Notes: generated by a model from the sequence alone, not told the origin. A DNA stretch of 64,000 nt from Streptococcus gallolyticus subsp. gallolyticus DSM 16831 (GCF_002000985.1 NZ_CP018822.1:1878001-1942000); one strand, 5' to 3'; shown: positions 9,672-18,217, counted from the first letter of the stretch. A program made the numbers and translations.

Positions 9672-10706
9672 TCACAATCTATACAATCGTTTGGCATTCT
9701 CAGTCAAAATCATATCTTTGTCGGAATCACTAATATCTAGCGCTCTAACAAAATCTGGACCTGCTGTTAACCACTCTTTACGGACAGGGTAAGACGACCC
9801 ATAAATAATATGATCGGCACCAAGAATTTTGACAGCTGCTTCTAGCTGATCTTTTCCCCAAGGCTGAGCATGTGACATTTCAAAAAAGAGATTTTTTTCC
9901 AGATGTCGAGCAATATCGCCATTATCTGTTTGAAATCGTTGAACGTCTTCTGCTTTTGTCGCCTTTTTAGGTAAAATCAAATTTTTAAAAGCAAAGAAAC
10001 CACCGCCCAACATTGAATGAACAAACTTAATGTTAGGAAACTTATCAAAAAAACCACTGAACAATTCACGCATAATTGCTGTGCCTTGGTCAACATTACG
10101 CCCATAAGAACGTCTGACATTGTTGTATTCATAAAGTTGATTAAACTCCACAGGTACAGGGTTATGATGAATGTAAACAGTCAAACCAAGTTCATTAATG
10201 TACTCAAAGAACTCAGCAAATTGTTCATCATCCAAATAATGATCACCGTAATGTGCCACCATTTGTAAACCAGTAAAGCCCAAAGTATTTAGACAACGGT
10301 CAATCTCATCTTTAACTGCTTGACTAGCCCGCGGTGGAACAACTCCTAGCCCACGCAGACGACCTCCTGAACGTTTCGCAAAGTCTGCCATACCATCATT
10401 AAATTTTTTACAAAGCTCTAAACTTAGCCATTCATGATAGCAAGGCAACTTGAGAATACCCACATCAATACCTGCTTGGTCCATATCTGCTAAGATATTT
10501 TCCAAAATATAGTCACCTTCAACATAATTCACATTGGCATAACCAAAGGGTTTTTCAATGACCACCTGCTTACGTCCATTAGGCAAAATCTCCATTTTAC
10601 CTTCCGTCTGGTAAAGACGAGGGACTTCAGCTAGAAATTGCTCTGCATAGGCATCATCATGAAAAATTTTTTCGTCAAACCAATAAATATTTGCATCAAT
10701 AACCAT
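9672..10706 (-). CDS. amidohydrolase-2 family protein with non-canonical metal site
   Basis: A 344-residue TIM-barrel protein of the amidohydrolase-2 family (relatives include gamma-resorcylate decarboxylase and 4-oxalomesaconate hydratase). Two usual metal-ligand motifs are altered. The N-terminal H-x-H region reads IDANIYWFDE, with no histidine pair, and the C-terminal GSDYP motif reads YGSSYP, replacing the catalytic Asp by Ser. Internal histidines (VYIHHNP, FVHSMLGG) remain. The start at 10706 follows AGAAAGG. It is the first gene after a strong cre-overlapped promoter. Action on an aromatic or sugar-derived acid is possible; the reaction is unknown. Confidence 0.8.
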   Translation of the reverse strand: MVIDANIYWFDEKIFHDDAYAEQFLAEVPRLYQTEGKMEILPNGRKQVVIEKPFGYANVNYVEGDYILENILADMDQAGIDVGILKLPCYHEWLSLELCKKFNDGMADFAKRSGGRLRGLGVVPPRASQAVKDEIDRCLNTLGFTGLQMVAHYGDHYLDDEQFAEFFEYINELGLTVYIHHNPVPVEFNQLYEYNNVRRSYGRNVDQGTAIMRELFSGFFDKFPNIKFVHSMLGGGFFAFKNLILPKKATKAEDVQRFQTDNGDIARHLEKNLFFEMSHAQPWGKDQLEAAVKILGADHIIYGSSYPVRKEWLTAGPDFVRALDISDSDKDMILTENAKRLYRL

Positions 10707-10876
10707 TTTATTTGCCTTTCTAAGCCACAAACGTTGCTAACTATTTCCTGAAAACTATTATTCATCTCTCTTATTTAAGATTAATCTTTTGAGGATAAGA
10801 CCAATAAATAGACTTGAATCGGAAATAAGAAATCCAAATTCACTTCACTTACTTTTTATCCCTCCTCGCAATAACT

Positions 10877-10905
10877 ATATTACCTAAAAAGTAAAGCGCT
10901 TACAA
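10877..10905 (-). promoter_or_regulatory. promoter with cre site for the amidohydrolase-to-GH3 operon
   Basis: Minus strand TTGTAA (10900-10905), 17-bp spacer, TAATAT (10877-10882). TGTAAGCGCTTTAC (10891-10904) is a near-consensus palindromic cre overlapping the -35 box. The 5' leader to the ATG at 10706 is about 165 nt, with no obvious riboswitch. Confidence 0.8.
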
Positions 10906-10943
10906 TTCTGTTTTGATAACCTTTTATTCTAAACAGGAATAAA

Positions 10944-10974
10944 TAAACCAACTGTCCAATAGACAGCTGGTTTA
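10944..10974 (-). terminator. terminator after the chbG-like gene
   Basis: Thirteen-base arms TAAACCAGCTGTC / GACAGTTGGTTTA with one G-T pair and a 5-base loop, followed on the minus strand by TTTATT. It ends the licT-PTS-deacetylase unit before the next promoter. Confidence 0.75.
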
Positions 10975-11020
10975 CAAGCACATGACATTGAAAAGCAGAT
11001 TATAGCCAACAAATACTGTT

Positions 11021-11770
11021 TTACAAATCTCGGTAATCAATGAGTTCAACATCTTGCTTTCTGAGCCATTGTTTGACATCAGGATTGATTAACATAGCAA
11101 CTTCTTGTGTTCGAGGAATGGTTAGGCTAGAGTGCGTTAGAATGTCATCATCAAGATAACCAGGGTGAAAAACAGCCAACTGTACCACATGGTCATCGGC
11201 TTTTGCTACCATGCGTTTTAGCATGTCAAAAGGCTCATAATGCGGCGCTATTGATTCCATATTGAATTGCACAAGAGAGTTCCCAATTGTCAATGGTGCG
11301 CCACCTGTTGAAAATCCTGAGTATTTCAAGCCGTGCTTTTCTGCGACAGTTTCTAATCCCTTAAAGAAATTGCTTGACGCTACCGCATGCCCTTCAAAAT
11401 AATCTGGCTGACGCCCAAATAAGACTAAAAATTTCTGGTACTGCGCTTCAATTTCCAAGACAACTTCCTCAAAAACGACAAAATCCTCTTTCGCCGCCCG
11501 AAATTGTTTAGAAGATTTGAAATTACCATTCTCATCCACCAAGCTCGGAATAAGCTCAGGATTTGTCAAAGGCTTCCCAGCACAAATGTTGGTATGCACC
11601 CCAAGAGCCAAAGGACAATCTTTGATTAAATCAACGCCATGCTGCGTAGCAGGCATATTGACCATAACACCAAGGCTTGAAATCAACCCTTCCTTGACCG
11701 ACTTTTCAATACCATAATTAACAGCCTCAGAATAACCTAAATCATCAGCACGCAAAAGAATTTTTTTCAT
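11021..11770 (-). CDS. ChbG/YdjC-family carbohydrate deacetylase
   Basis: A 249-residue YdjC-family hydrolase. The metal-binding pattern is visible: LRADDLGYS at the N-terminus (Asp pair), GVHTNI and EGHAVAS (histidines), and the late FHPGYLDDD. ChbG relatives deacetylate N-acetylglucosamine units of chitooligosaccharides. The ATG is 8 bp after the stop of the upstream PTS permease, so the two are co-transcribed and the imported phosphosugar is its likely substrate. A hairpin terminator lies just downstream at 10944-10974. Confidence 0.85.
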   Translation of the reverse strand: MKKILLRADDLGYSEAVNYGIEKSVKEGLISSLGVMVNMPATQHGVDLIKDCPLALGVHTNICAGKPLTNPELIPSLVDENGNFKSSKQFRAAKEDFVVFEEVVLEIEAQYQKFLVLFGRQPDYFEGHAVASSNFFKGLETVAEKHGLKYSGFSTGGAPLTIGNSLVQFNMESIAPHYEPFDMLKRMVAKADDHVVQLAVFHPGYLDDDILTHSSLTIPRTQEVAMLINPDVKQWLRKQDVELIDYRDL

Positions 11771-11778
11771 AAAATCAC

Positions 11779-13182
11779 CTAATTTCTTTGCAAAACACTT
11801 TCTGTTTTGTTAAAACCGAAAAGATACGTTAAAACAGCAGTTACAGCAAAAGCAATCGTTGCCGCAATACAGCCATTTATCATGTTCACTGTTCCACCAC
11901 CAACATAGCCAAGAACAGCTAGAAAATTCGTAGCTCCCATAACATAAGTTCCAACATGGGTTAACCCTGCGTAAAGTCCACCACAGAAGCCACCTGCTGC
12001 AAGGGCAAGAAAAGGACGTTTATAGCGAAGTCCAATACCGTAAAGAACTGGTTCGGTTACTCCACCTATAATCGCTGAAACAAAATAACCAAACGCCAAA
12101 GCCTTAGCATCTTTTTCACGAAAACGCAGAAATGCTCCAAAAGCCATGCCAAATGCTGCCCAAGTTGCATAACCACCTGCTGTCAAAACAAAACTATCAT
12201 AACCATTTTGCATCATAGCAGTAATCCCAAAAACAATCAAAACTTGGTGCATTCCTGACATAACAAGGAATTCCCACAAGGCTGCAACGACAGCAATCGC
12301 AAGAAAGCCACCAACATTACCAAAAGCAATCAAGCCATTCCCAATTAATTCACCACCAAGATTACCAATTGGAGCCAAAACAACAAAGGTAATAGGAACC
12401 ATAACAAAAATCGTTAGAAATGGCACGAAAATCGTTGATAAAACATCAGGAATTATTTTTTTGAAAAAATGTTCAACATAACTCATTACCCAAATAGAAA
12501 TAATAACAGGTAAAACCGTTTGCGAATAATCATGAGCAGTTGTTGTTAGAAAACCATAAATGGTAAATTTTTGACCGTCCAAAGCAACAAAGTCAGGCAC
12601 TAGCAACATCGCCCCTAACATTATCCCCATGACCTGACTCACACCAAGTTTTTTAGCAGCAGTAAAACCAAGAAAAATTGGCAAGAAGTAGAAAAAAGCA
12701 CTATACATAATATCACATAAAACATACATATCGCTCTTTTCAGAAACCAATCCAAGTAAATCTGGTCCAATAACGACTTGAATCGTTTTAAACATTGCCG
12801 CAGCAATCATAGCTGGGATTAAAGGTGTCATTGAGCCTGACATATAATTAAGGATTGCCATTCCCACACCTTTTAATGTTAATTTTTCTTTTGGTTTATC
12901 CAGATTCTCGTCAACTTGTTTTTCCAATGTGACCCCTGCTAATTTAGCAAACTCAGGGTAAACTTTTGCAACATTTTGCCCAATGACAACTTGGTACTGT
13001 CCACCAGACTCAACAACAGCAAGAACACCTGGGATACTGGTTACCTCGTCTTTTTTAGGAACGGAAGTATCCTTTAAATTCAAACGCAAACGTGTCATAC
13101 AATGTGTTGCACTCATCACATTTTCCTTACCACCAACCGCAGCAAGCACTTTTTCTGCGATAACTTTGTTATTATCGACCAT
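11779..13182 (-). CDS. PTS EIIBC component, glucose/beta-glucoside superfamily
   Basis: A 467-residue PTS permease. The EIIB domain (about residues 1-80) has the phosphorylated Cys28 in SATHCMTRLR; the EIIC domain follows with about ten membrane segments and the conserved GGVTEPVLYGIG loop. No EIIA domain is present, so phosphate must come from an EIIA elsewhere. It lies directly downstream of a LicT-type antiterminator gene and upstream of a ChbG-type deacetylase. Substrate is therefore likely a beta-glucoside or an N-acetylated disaccharide; specificity cannot be assigned. Confidence 0.9.
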   Translation of the reverse strand: MVDNNKVIAEKVLAAVGGKENVMSATHCMTRLRLNLKDTSVPKKDEVTSIPGVLAVVESGGQYQVVIGQNVAKVYPEFAKLAGVTLEKQVDENLDKPKEKLTLKGVGMAILNYMSGSMTPLIPAMIAAAMFKTIQVVIGPDLLGLVSEKSDMYVLCDIMYSAFFYFLPIFLGFTAAKKLGVSQVMGIMLGAMLLVPDFVALDGQKFTIYGFLTTTAHDYSQTVLPVIISIWVMSYVEHFFKKIIPDVLSTIFVPFLTIFVMVPITFVVLAPIGNLGGELIGNGLIAFGNVGGFLAIAVVAALWEFLVMSGMHQVLIVFGITAMMQNGYDSFVLTAGGYATWAAFGMAFGAFLRFREKDAKALAFGYFVSAIIGGVTEPVLYGIGLRYKRPFLALAAGGFCGGLYAGLTHVGTYVMGATNFLAVLGYVGGGTVNMINGCIAATIAFAVTAVLTYLFGFNKTESVLQRN

Positions 13183-13206
13183 AACTTTCTCCTTTGCGGA
13201 GCTTCA

Positions 13207-14046
13207 CTATTTTTCTCCGCTATTTTTTTCATACAACCTGTTGATGTGTATCATCAGGTAAAGTAACTCGTCATCAGATTGACTATATCCCATACTTTGA
13301 TGAATATAATCCATGATAACGACTGCAACTTGATAGATATGAGGTTGACTTTCTTTGAGACTTTGTAAAATAGTCTCATTCCCATTAATAAATGATTCAT
13401 TTTCACGTAGTCGTTTCAGATAATAACGAACATGTGCTTGAAACCTTTGGTAATTAAATTCTTCACGCTCAATACGAATTGCTAATTGGTTTTCAATCAT
13501 CTGTGTCATAATCTCAATCAATTCTTCGATAGCCTGACTTTCGTTGTCAATGTCAAATTCGGCTTGGCTATTGATAAAATGCATGGCAATACTGGTCACT
13601 TCACTGTGTGGGAGATTAACACCTAATGAAGTATTTATCAAAACCAAGGCATCTTCTGCTAATTTCGTTTCCTTAGGATAGAGCTGAGCAACATCCTGTG
13701 AAAAAAGAATTTTCATTTCCTTAAATTCTTTCAATCGACGAATAGCAAATTGGATGTGGTCTGCCAAGCTAAATATCAAAGTCGGATTGAGTTTTCCAGA
13801 CAACTCCTTCTGCGCATTTTGCACGATTTCCACACTAAGCAACATCAAATCTTCTGGAATTTCATCCAAAAGTAATTGAAAATGAGGATCTAATTTATAA
13901 AATGTCATATCAATTTTTGAAAGATCCCCTAGCTCATAAGGCGTCTTTGGAAAACCAATACCACGTCCAAAGGCGACCAACGATTTACCATTATTGTCAA
14001 GACATTCTGCCACATTATTATTGATTTTCTTCACAACTCTCATCAT
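13207..14046 (-). CDS. licT: BglG/LicT-family transcriptional antiterminator
   Basis: A 279-residue regulator with an N-terminal CAT RNA-binding domain (about residues 1-58, starting MMRVVKKINNNVAECL) and two PRD domains whose conserved histidines receive PTS phosphate. ATG 14046 or 14043 both fit the AAAGG ribosome site. The leader carries a matching RNA antiterminator overlapping an intrinsic terminator (14083-14155). In the absence of sugar the neighbouring PTS phosphorylates and inactivates such proteins; with sugar they bind the leader and allow read-through. It should control itself, the PTS permease and the deacetylase. Confidence 0.93.
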   Translation of the reverse strand: MMRVVKKINNNVAECLDNNGKSLVAFGRGIGFPKTPYELGDLSKIDMTFYKLDPHFQLLLDEIPEDLMLLSVEIVQNAQKELSGKLNPTLIFSLADHIQFAIRRLKEFKEMKILFSQDVAQLYPKETKLAEDALVLINTSLGVNLPHSEVTSIAMHFINSQAEFDIDNESQAIEELIEIMTQMIENQLAIRIEREEFNYQRFQAHVRYYLKRLRENESFINGNETILQSLKESQPHIYQVAVVIMDYIHQSMGYSQSDDELLYLMIHINRLYEKNSGEK

Positions 14047-14082
14047 ATCTACCTTTTTCTATTTATGCTATTTGTCCTGCAC

Positions 14083-14147
14083 AAAAAAACTCTTCGAAGA
14101 CATACCACACCCCTTTACTTGATGAACGGTAATGCCTCCCGAAGAGT
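14083..14147 (-). terminator. conditional terminator in licT leader
   Basis: On the minus strand ACTCTTCG (14140-14147) pairs with CGAAGAGT (14089-14096), followed by seven T residues. Its upstream arm lies within the antiterminator at 14128-14155, so the two structures are mutually exclusive. Confidence 0.88.
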
Positions 14148-14155
14148 AACAATCC
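14128..14155 (-). promoter_or_regulatory. RAT (ribonucleic antiterminator) for the LicT-type regulator
   Basis: The minus strand reads GGATTGTTACTC, TTCG, GGAGGCATTACC, matching the LicT/SacY/BglG RAT pattern (GGATTGTTACT...AGGC-AACC). It overlaps the upstream arm of the terminator, the expected architecture for antitermination. Confidence 0.9.
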
Positions 14156-14173
14156 TTGTTTAATTATAGTTTT

Positions 14174-14202
14174 ATTGTAGTTGATTTTGTAAGCGTTGTC
14201 AA
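14174..14202 (-). promoter_or_regulatory. licT promoter with overlapping cre site
   Basis: Minus strand TTGACA (14197-14202), 17-bp spacer, TACAAT (14174-14179). The -35 and spacer are covered by TTGACAACGCTTACAA (14187-14202), a full match to the CcpA cre consensus. Carbon catabolite repression is expected on top of antitermination. Confidence 0.88.
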
Positions 14203-14222
14203 GTGAGATTTTAAAAAAGTTC

Positions 14223-15110
14223 CTATCCAAGTGCTTCTAATGCTTGGCTTGCTTTTGTGACTAATTCGGTATTATTTTCCTCTGTCGCAGTATCTAAAGC
14301 AAGTTGATAGTAAGACTTAGCTTTTTCGATGTCTGCGGCTGTATAAATTCCCTCTTGATAAATAGCACCTAATTGATACGCAGCTGTAGCTTTATCGTGA
14401 GCCTCATTGTCTATCAAATCTTGATATAAACTGATAGCAGTTGTTACATCTTGTGTTGTTCCTTTACCTTCTAGTAAATAATCTGCTTGATAAAGCTGTC
14501 CCGTGCTATCTCCAAGGTCTGCCGCTTTTTTAAAATTCTCATAAGCTTTTTCGTCATTTTGTGTTACGCCTACACCGGCTTGATAAGCAAGCCCCAAATA
14601 GCGATAAGCTTTAAAATCATCCATTTTAGCAGCTTTCCTATAATATTTGATAGCTGTTTTTGCATTATACTCAATGTCACCAAAGTCCTCACCACCACCA
14701 GGGATAGATTCGTGCATATAAAGTAAACCAATATTAGTATAGCCCCGCGGTTGCCCATTTTCAGCAGCTTTTTCCCACCATTCAATAGCACTCTGAACAT
14801 TATCACCTTTGGCAGCTTGACTAATCTTATTTCCTTGATACATTTCACCCATATAGAGCATGGCATCGGCATTTCCTAGTTCTGCTGCTGCTTTTGCAAA
14901 CTTATATTCTAAATCATATTCATTAGTATCAGTCTGCTCGCTAGTATTTTTAAAATACAAGGCAGCTTTTGTTAAGTCTTCAGCAGTAATATTGGATTCC
15001 GTAACAGCTTTTCCTACAGAATCATCTGATATAGATACGGCTTTATAACCAATAACTACTAAAATTATAAAAATTATAGTGCCTAATAATAAATAGTATT
15101 TCTTTTTCAT
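14223..15110 (-). CDS. Sel1-repeat (TPR-like) protein, membrane-anchored
   Basis: A 295-residue protein with an N-terminal hydrophobic segment (about residues 4-25, after MKKKYY) lacking a lipobox, so probably a membrane anchor or uncleaved signal. The rest contains Sel1-like repeats, seen as recurring A-x-x-Y-x-x-A-A-x-x-G-x-x-x-A-x-x-x-L-G-x-x-Y units such as AIEWWEKAAENGQPRGYTNI and YENFKKAADLGDSTG. Sel1 proteins act as protein-protein adaptors. The stop lies just upstream of the licT promoter, and a terminator separates it from the PTS gene upstream. Its relation to the sugar genes is unclear. Confidence 0.8.
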   Translation of the reverse strand: MKKKYYLLLGTIIFIILVVIGYKAVSISDDSVGKAVTESNITAEDLTKAALYFKNTSEQTDTNEYDLEYKFAKAAAELGNADAMLYMGEMYQGNKISQAAKGDNVQSAIEWWEKAAENGQPRGYTNIGLLYMHESIPGGGEDFGDIEYNAKTAIKYYRKAAKMDDFKAYRYLGLAYQAGVGVTQNDEKAYENFKKAADLGDSTGQLYQADYLLEGKGTTQDVTTAISLYQDLIDNEAHDKATAAYQLGAIYQEGIYTAADIEKAKSYYQLALDTATEENNTELVTKASQALEALG

Positions 15111-15154
15111 TTTTATAGCTCCTTTTCTTCGATAGCATGATTATACATTCTCCC

Positions 15155-15193
15155 ACAAAACATCCCTTATAGTTAACAAACTACAAGGGTGTT
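15155..15193 (-). terminator. terminator after the PTS/tannase operon
   Basis: Minus strand ACACCCTTGTAGTTT / AACTATAAGGGATGT arms (15178-15192 and 15160-15174) followed by TTTTGT. Confidence 0.65.
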
Positions 15194-15200
15194 TTCTTAT

Positions 15201-16646
15201 TTATTGCAAAGCTTCTTCGGCACGTTTGTCGCTATACATGATAAATTCGACGATAAAGGTTAATACCATGGCGATAGCAAGGCAGATGAGGACTTTATAG
15301 AAATCACTCATATTGCCAGTGGCAGGGTCAATATAATTGGCTAAGCCAAAGAGACCTTGTCCACCCATGAGGTAAGCTTTCGCGCCTGAAATACCAAGTA
15401 AGACACCACCAATCGCACCACAAACAATGTTAATGGCATATTCTTTCTTCAATGGCAAGAGGATTGAGTACATCAATGGTTCACCAACGGCACAAATTTG
15501 TGAAATGGTTGCTGGTAAAGCGAGGTTTCGAACTTTTGTACTGCGTGCTTTAGCACAGATAGCAAGCCCTTGAGCCATACCGACAAATGGACCAACTGCT
15601 GTAACAACGGCAATGTAGTCAAATCCATTGACCGCAATATTAGAAATCGCGATAGCAAGAACCGCCCAATGAAGTCCGAACATAACCAGAACACCAAAAC
15701 CTCCACCGAGAATAGCGCCAGCAATGGCTCCACCAACATAAGGAATACTATACAAAGCAGAAACCAACCAAGCAAGGCTATTTGAAATAAGCGTAGCAAC
15801 TGGTCCGATAACTAGATAAGTCAAAATGACGGTTACAATCAATGTTACAAACGGTGCAACAATATTTTTCAGCACATCAGGCAATGCTTTGCGCAAACTT
15901 CTATCCAACTTCGCAGCAAATAAAACGGCTAAAATAATCGGAATAACACTTGACGTGTAGCCACTACCAGGCATGATGACAGGAATGCCAAATACAGTCG
16001 TGTAGTAACTCATTTCAAACGACGTTCCTTGGAACACCGTTCCTAAAACATCTGCTGTTGAGCTAAGGTTAACCATTGTTGGGTAAGTCAAAGCGGCACC
16101 AATAGCAGCACCGACAAATTCATTGACTTTGAATTTACGAGCAGCTGTAATTCCTAGTAAGATTGGGAAGTAATAGAAAAAGCCATCACCAAGTGCGTAC
16201 AAAATCATGTACAATCCACTATCGGTATCAATCCACCCCAATGATGAGAAGAAGGACATTAGCCCTTTGACAAGCCCTGCTGCTGCCAAAACCATTAAAA
16301 TTGGAGATAAAACACCAGAAATGGAATCCATAACTTTTGAGACAATGCCTGTCGATTCTTTAGCTACTGGCTCTTCTTTGTCGCCGCTAGCCAATTGGAG
16401 CTGGCTCATTGCCAAATCATAAAGAGGAACCACCAATTTTTCACCGACAACCACTTGGTATTGCCCGCCAGCTTGAACAACCGTCATGACTTCATCCAAA
16501 TCAGTTAACGCTTTTTCATTAGCTAAATGGTCATCTTTTAACACAAACCGTAACCGTGTAACACAATGCGTCAATGATATCACATTATCTTTACCACCGA
16601 CGTTTTCAATAATGCTTCTAACCAAATCTGCTTGATTTTTTGCCAT
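15201..16646 (-). CDS. PTS EIIBC component, glucose/beta-glucoside superfamily
   Basis: A 481-residue PTS permease: EIIB domain with Cys28 (SLTHCVTRLR), then an EIIC domain with multiple membrane segments and the ICAVGEPLMYSILL loop. No EIIA domain. The start at 16646 follows AAGGAAATTATT and lies 14 bp after the tannase-like stop; a longer frame reaching 16685 would overlap that gene and is not supported. Pairing with a tannase-like hydrolase suggests import and phosphorylation of a phenolic glucoside or galloyl-sugar breakdown product. That substrate is inference. Confidence 0.9.
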   Translation of the reverse strand: MAKNQADLVRSIIENVGGKDNVISLTHCVTRLRFVLKDDHLANEKALTDLDEVMTVVQAGGQYQVVVGEKLVVPLYDLAMSQLQLASGDKEEPVAKESTGIVSKVMDSISGVLSPILMVLAAAGLVKGLMSFFSSLGWIDTDSGLYMILYALGDGFFYYFPILLGITAARKFKVNEFVGAAIGAALTYPTMVNLSSTADVLGTVFQGTSFEMSYYTTVFGIPVIMPGSGYTSSVIPIILAVLFAAKLDRSLRKALPDVLKNIVAPFVTLIVTVILTYLVIGPVATLISNSLAWLVSALYSIPYVGGAIAGAILGGGFGVLVMFGLHWAVLAIAISNIAVNGFDYIAVVTAVGPFVGMAQGLAICAKARSTKVRNLALPATISQICAVGEPLMYSILLPLKKEYAINIVCGAIGGVLLGISGAKAYLMGGQGLFGLANYIDPATGNMSDFYKVLICLAIAMVLTFIVEFIMYSDKRAEEALQ

Positions 16647-16660
16647 AATAATTTCCTTTC

Positions 16661-18073
16661 TTAATGAACAATGGCATCCACCCATTGACTAAATTCTTCG
16701 TTATAATCGGCATCAGCATGCCCCATTCCCCAAATCAATTCATAATGAACATCAATACCACGCTTTTTCAAAGCTAACGCTAATAAGTAAGAAATCGCAA
16801 ATGAGGTATCCGCATCTTTTGCCCCTAAACAAATACGATAATGAGAAGCAAGCTGTTTTTCCTCCAAATCAGACTGCAAGAAAGTCATTGGATTTAAGAG
16901 TTTTCTGGCTAATATCAAATCTTCTTCTGCCAAATCAGCTTGAAATGCTTTCTGATAAGCACTCAATGCTGGCAATTTCTCAACATGCTTAGCTACGTTT
17001 TCAGAGAAGTGACGATGATTTTTATCACGACTTCCAAACACTTCTGTTTCAGGTGTTTGATAATCTAAGCTATCAAACGCAGGGCAATCTTTCTTACGTC
17101 CCATATAGTTTACAACATAAGCATCCAAGTCAAAGACAGTCGCTTGACCATTCTCAAAATGGCACCACAATCCTTGCGGGTCTAATTCACGAGCCAATTC
17201 TTCCTTTTCATCGTTTGTTTGAGCATGTTTGGCGAGAAATTTATTGAGTGATAAGCTAAGTTGATTGAGAATACCTTGATAAAAATCCCCACCACGACCA
17301 TCTGCCGTCAAGGATTCACCCAAGTGCAAGCTGTTCACATACTCAGGAAATTCAGCCGCTAAAGACTGACTTAATAACTGTTGACGTTTATTGATAATTT
17401 GAGGTCTAACACGTGAATTAAACGTATAAATTTTCTTTACTTGGAACATCCATTCATACGCCATATCAGCGTGTTCTAAATTTGTAATCGGACAAAAGCA
17501 TTGTGCGGCAAAGATATCATCACGTTGGTCAAGCTCAGCACCAATTTCTTCTAAAAAAGAAAGATATTCTGCTCGATTTCCTGTGCTACCTAGTAAGCTG
17601 CTCATCGCACCGCCAGCACTCGTTCCCACACTAATGATTTTTTCAATATCACCAGGAATGTCATTGTGATGTTTTCTAAGCCACCTAACAGCCGCTTTTA
17701 AATCCACCAAGCCTGCAGGAGCTTTTCCAATGCCATTTTGCGACTGACGACCTCTAGCTCCCACGCTGACAAGGACATAACCATCTTCCAAATAGCGCTG
17801 ATTACGCGGCGTTACCATTGCAGGTTGACATTCAGCATAGCCACCAATATCATTGTAAAAAATGATAGGAACCGTCTGGCTTGTGTAGGTTGTGCCATTT
17901 TTGTTTGTAACCACAGCGTCTCTATCAATTGTACCATCTGCAGTCATATAAACTGCTGGCACAAAGATATGTAAAGCCTCTAGTTCACTATCCTTCGGCT
18001 GAGCACAATAAACATTCTTCAAAGACATATAACAATTATTCGTTTCATCAAAAATCCATTGATTAATTGACAT
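16661..18073 (-). CDS. tannase-like alpha/beta hydrolase (subtype B tannase family)
   Basis: A 470-residue hydrolase without a signal peptide. It resembles the lactobacillar tannase family in the nucleophile elbow GTSAGGAMSS (Ser152), in DIFAAQCFCPITNLEHADMA, and in the C-terminal GMGHADADY (His452). With an Asp near residue 420 (GAKDAD) these fit the Ser/Asp/His spacing of L. plantarum tannase as I recall it. Such enzymes hydrolyse galloyl esters to gallic acid. Co-transcription with a PTS permease, and gallate decarboxylase genes about 1.2 kb away, support this. It could instead be a related feruloyl esterase. Confidence 0.75.
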   Translation of the reverse strand: MSINQWIFDETNNCYMSLKNVYCAQPKDSELEALHIFVPAVYMTADGTIDRDAVVTNKNGTTYTSQTVPIIFYNDIGGYAECQPAMVTPRNQRYLEDGYVLVSVGARGRQSQNGIGKAPAGLVDLKAAVRWLRKHHNDIPGDIEKIISVGTSAGGAMSSLLGSTGNRAEYLSFLEEIGAELDQRDDIFAAQCFCPITNLEHADMAYEWMFQVKKIYTFNSRVRPQIINKRQQLLSQSLAAEFPEYVNSLHLGESLTADGRGGDFYQGILNQLSLSLNKFLAKHAQTNDEKEELARELDPQGLWCHFENGQATVFDLDAYVVNYMGRKKDCPAFDSLDYQTPETEVFGSRDKNHRHFSENVAKHVEKLPALSAYQKAFQADLAEEDLILARKLLNPMTFLQSDLEEKQLASHYRICLGAKDADTSFAISYLLALALKKRGIDVHYELIWGMGHADADYNEEFSQWVDAIVH

Positions 18074-18136
18074 TTAATCCTCCTGATTACTTAAGATACA
18101 AAGGGCGTTAAAAGCTTGTTTCAAATACATATTTTT

Positions 18137-18152
18137 TTGGAAGCGCTTCTAT
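18137..18152 (-). promoter_or_regulatory. cre-like site at the tannase-PTS promoter
   Basis: TTGGAAGCGCTTCTAT has the palindromic AAGCGCTT core of CcpA sites with one mismatch to consensus. It lies just downstream of the minus-strand -10 box, a position suited to repression. Confidence 0.65.
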
Positions 18153-18158
18153 AAATAT

Positions 18159-18187
18159 AATATACAACATTATTTGTGTTTTGTAAA
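18159..18187 (-). promoter_or_regulatory. promoter of the tannase-PTS operon
   Basis: Minus strand TTTACA (18182-18187), 17-bp spacer, TATATT (18159-18164). Confidence 0.65.
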
Positions 18188-18217
18188 TATTTTATTTAAT
18201 ATTTTTTAAATTTTTTA

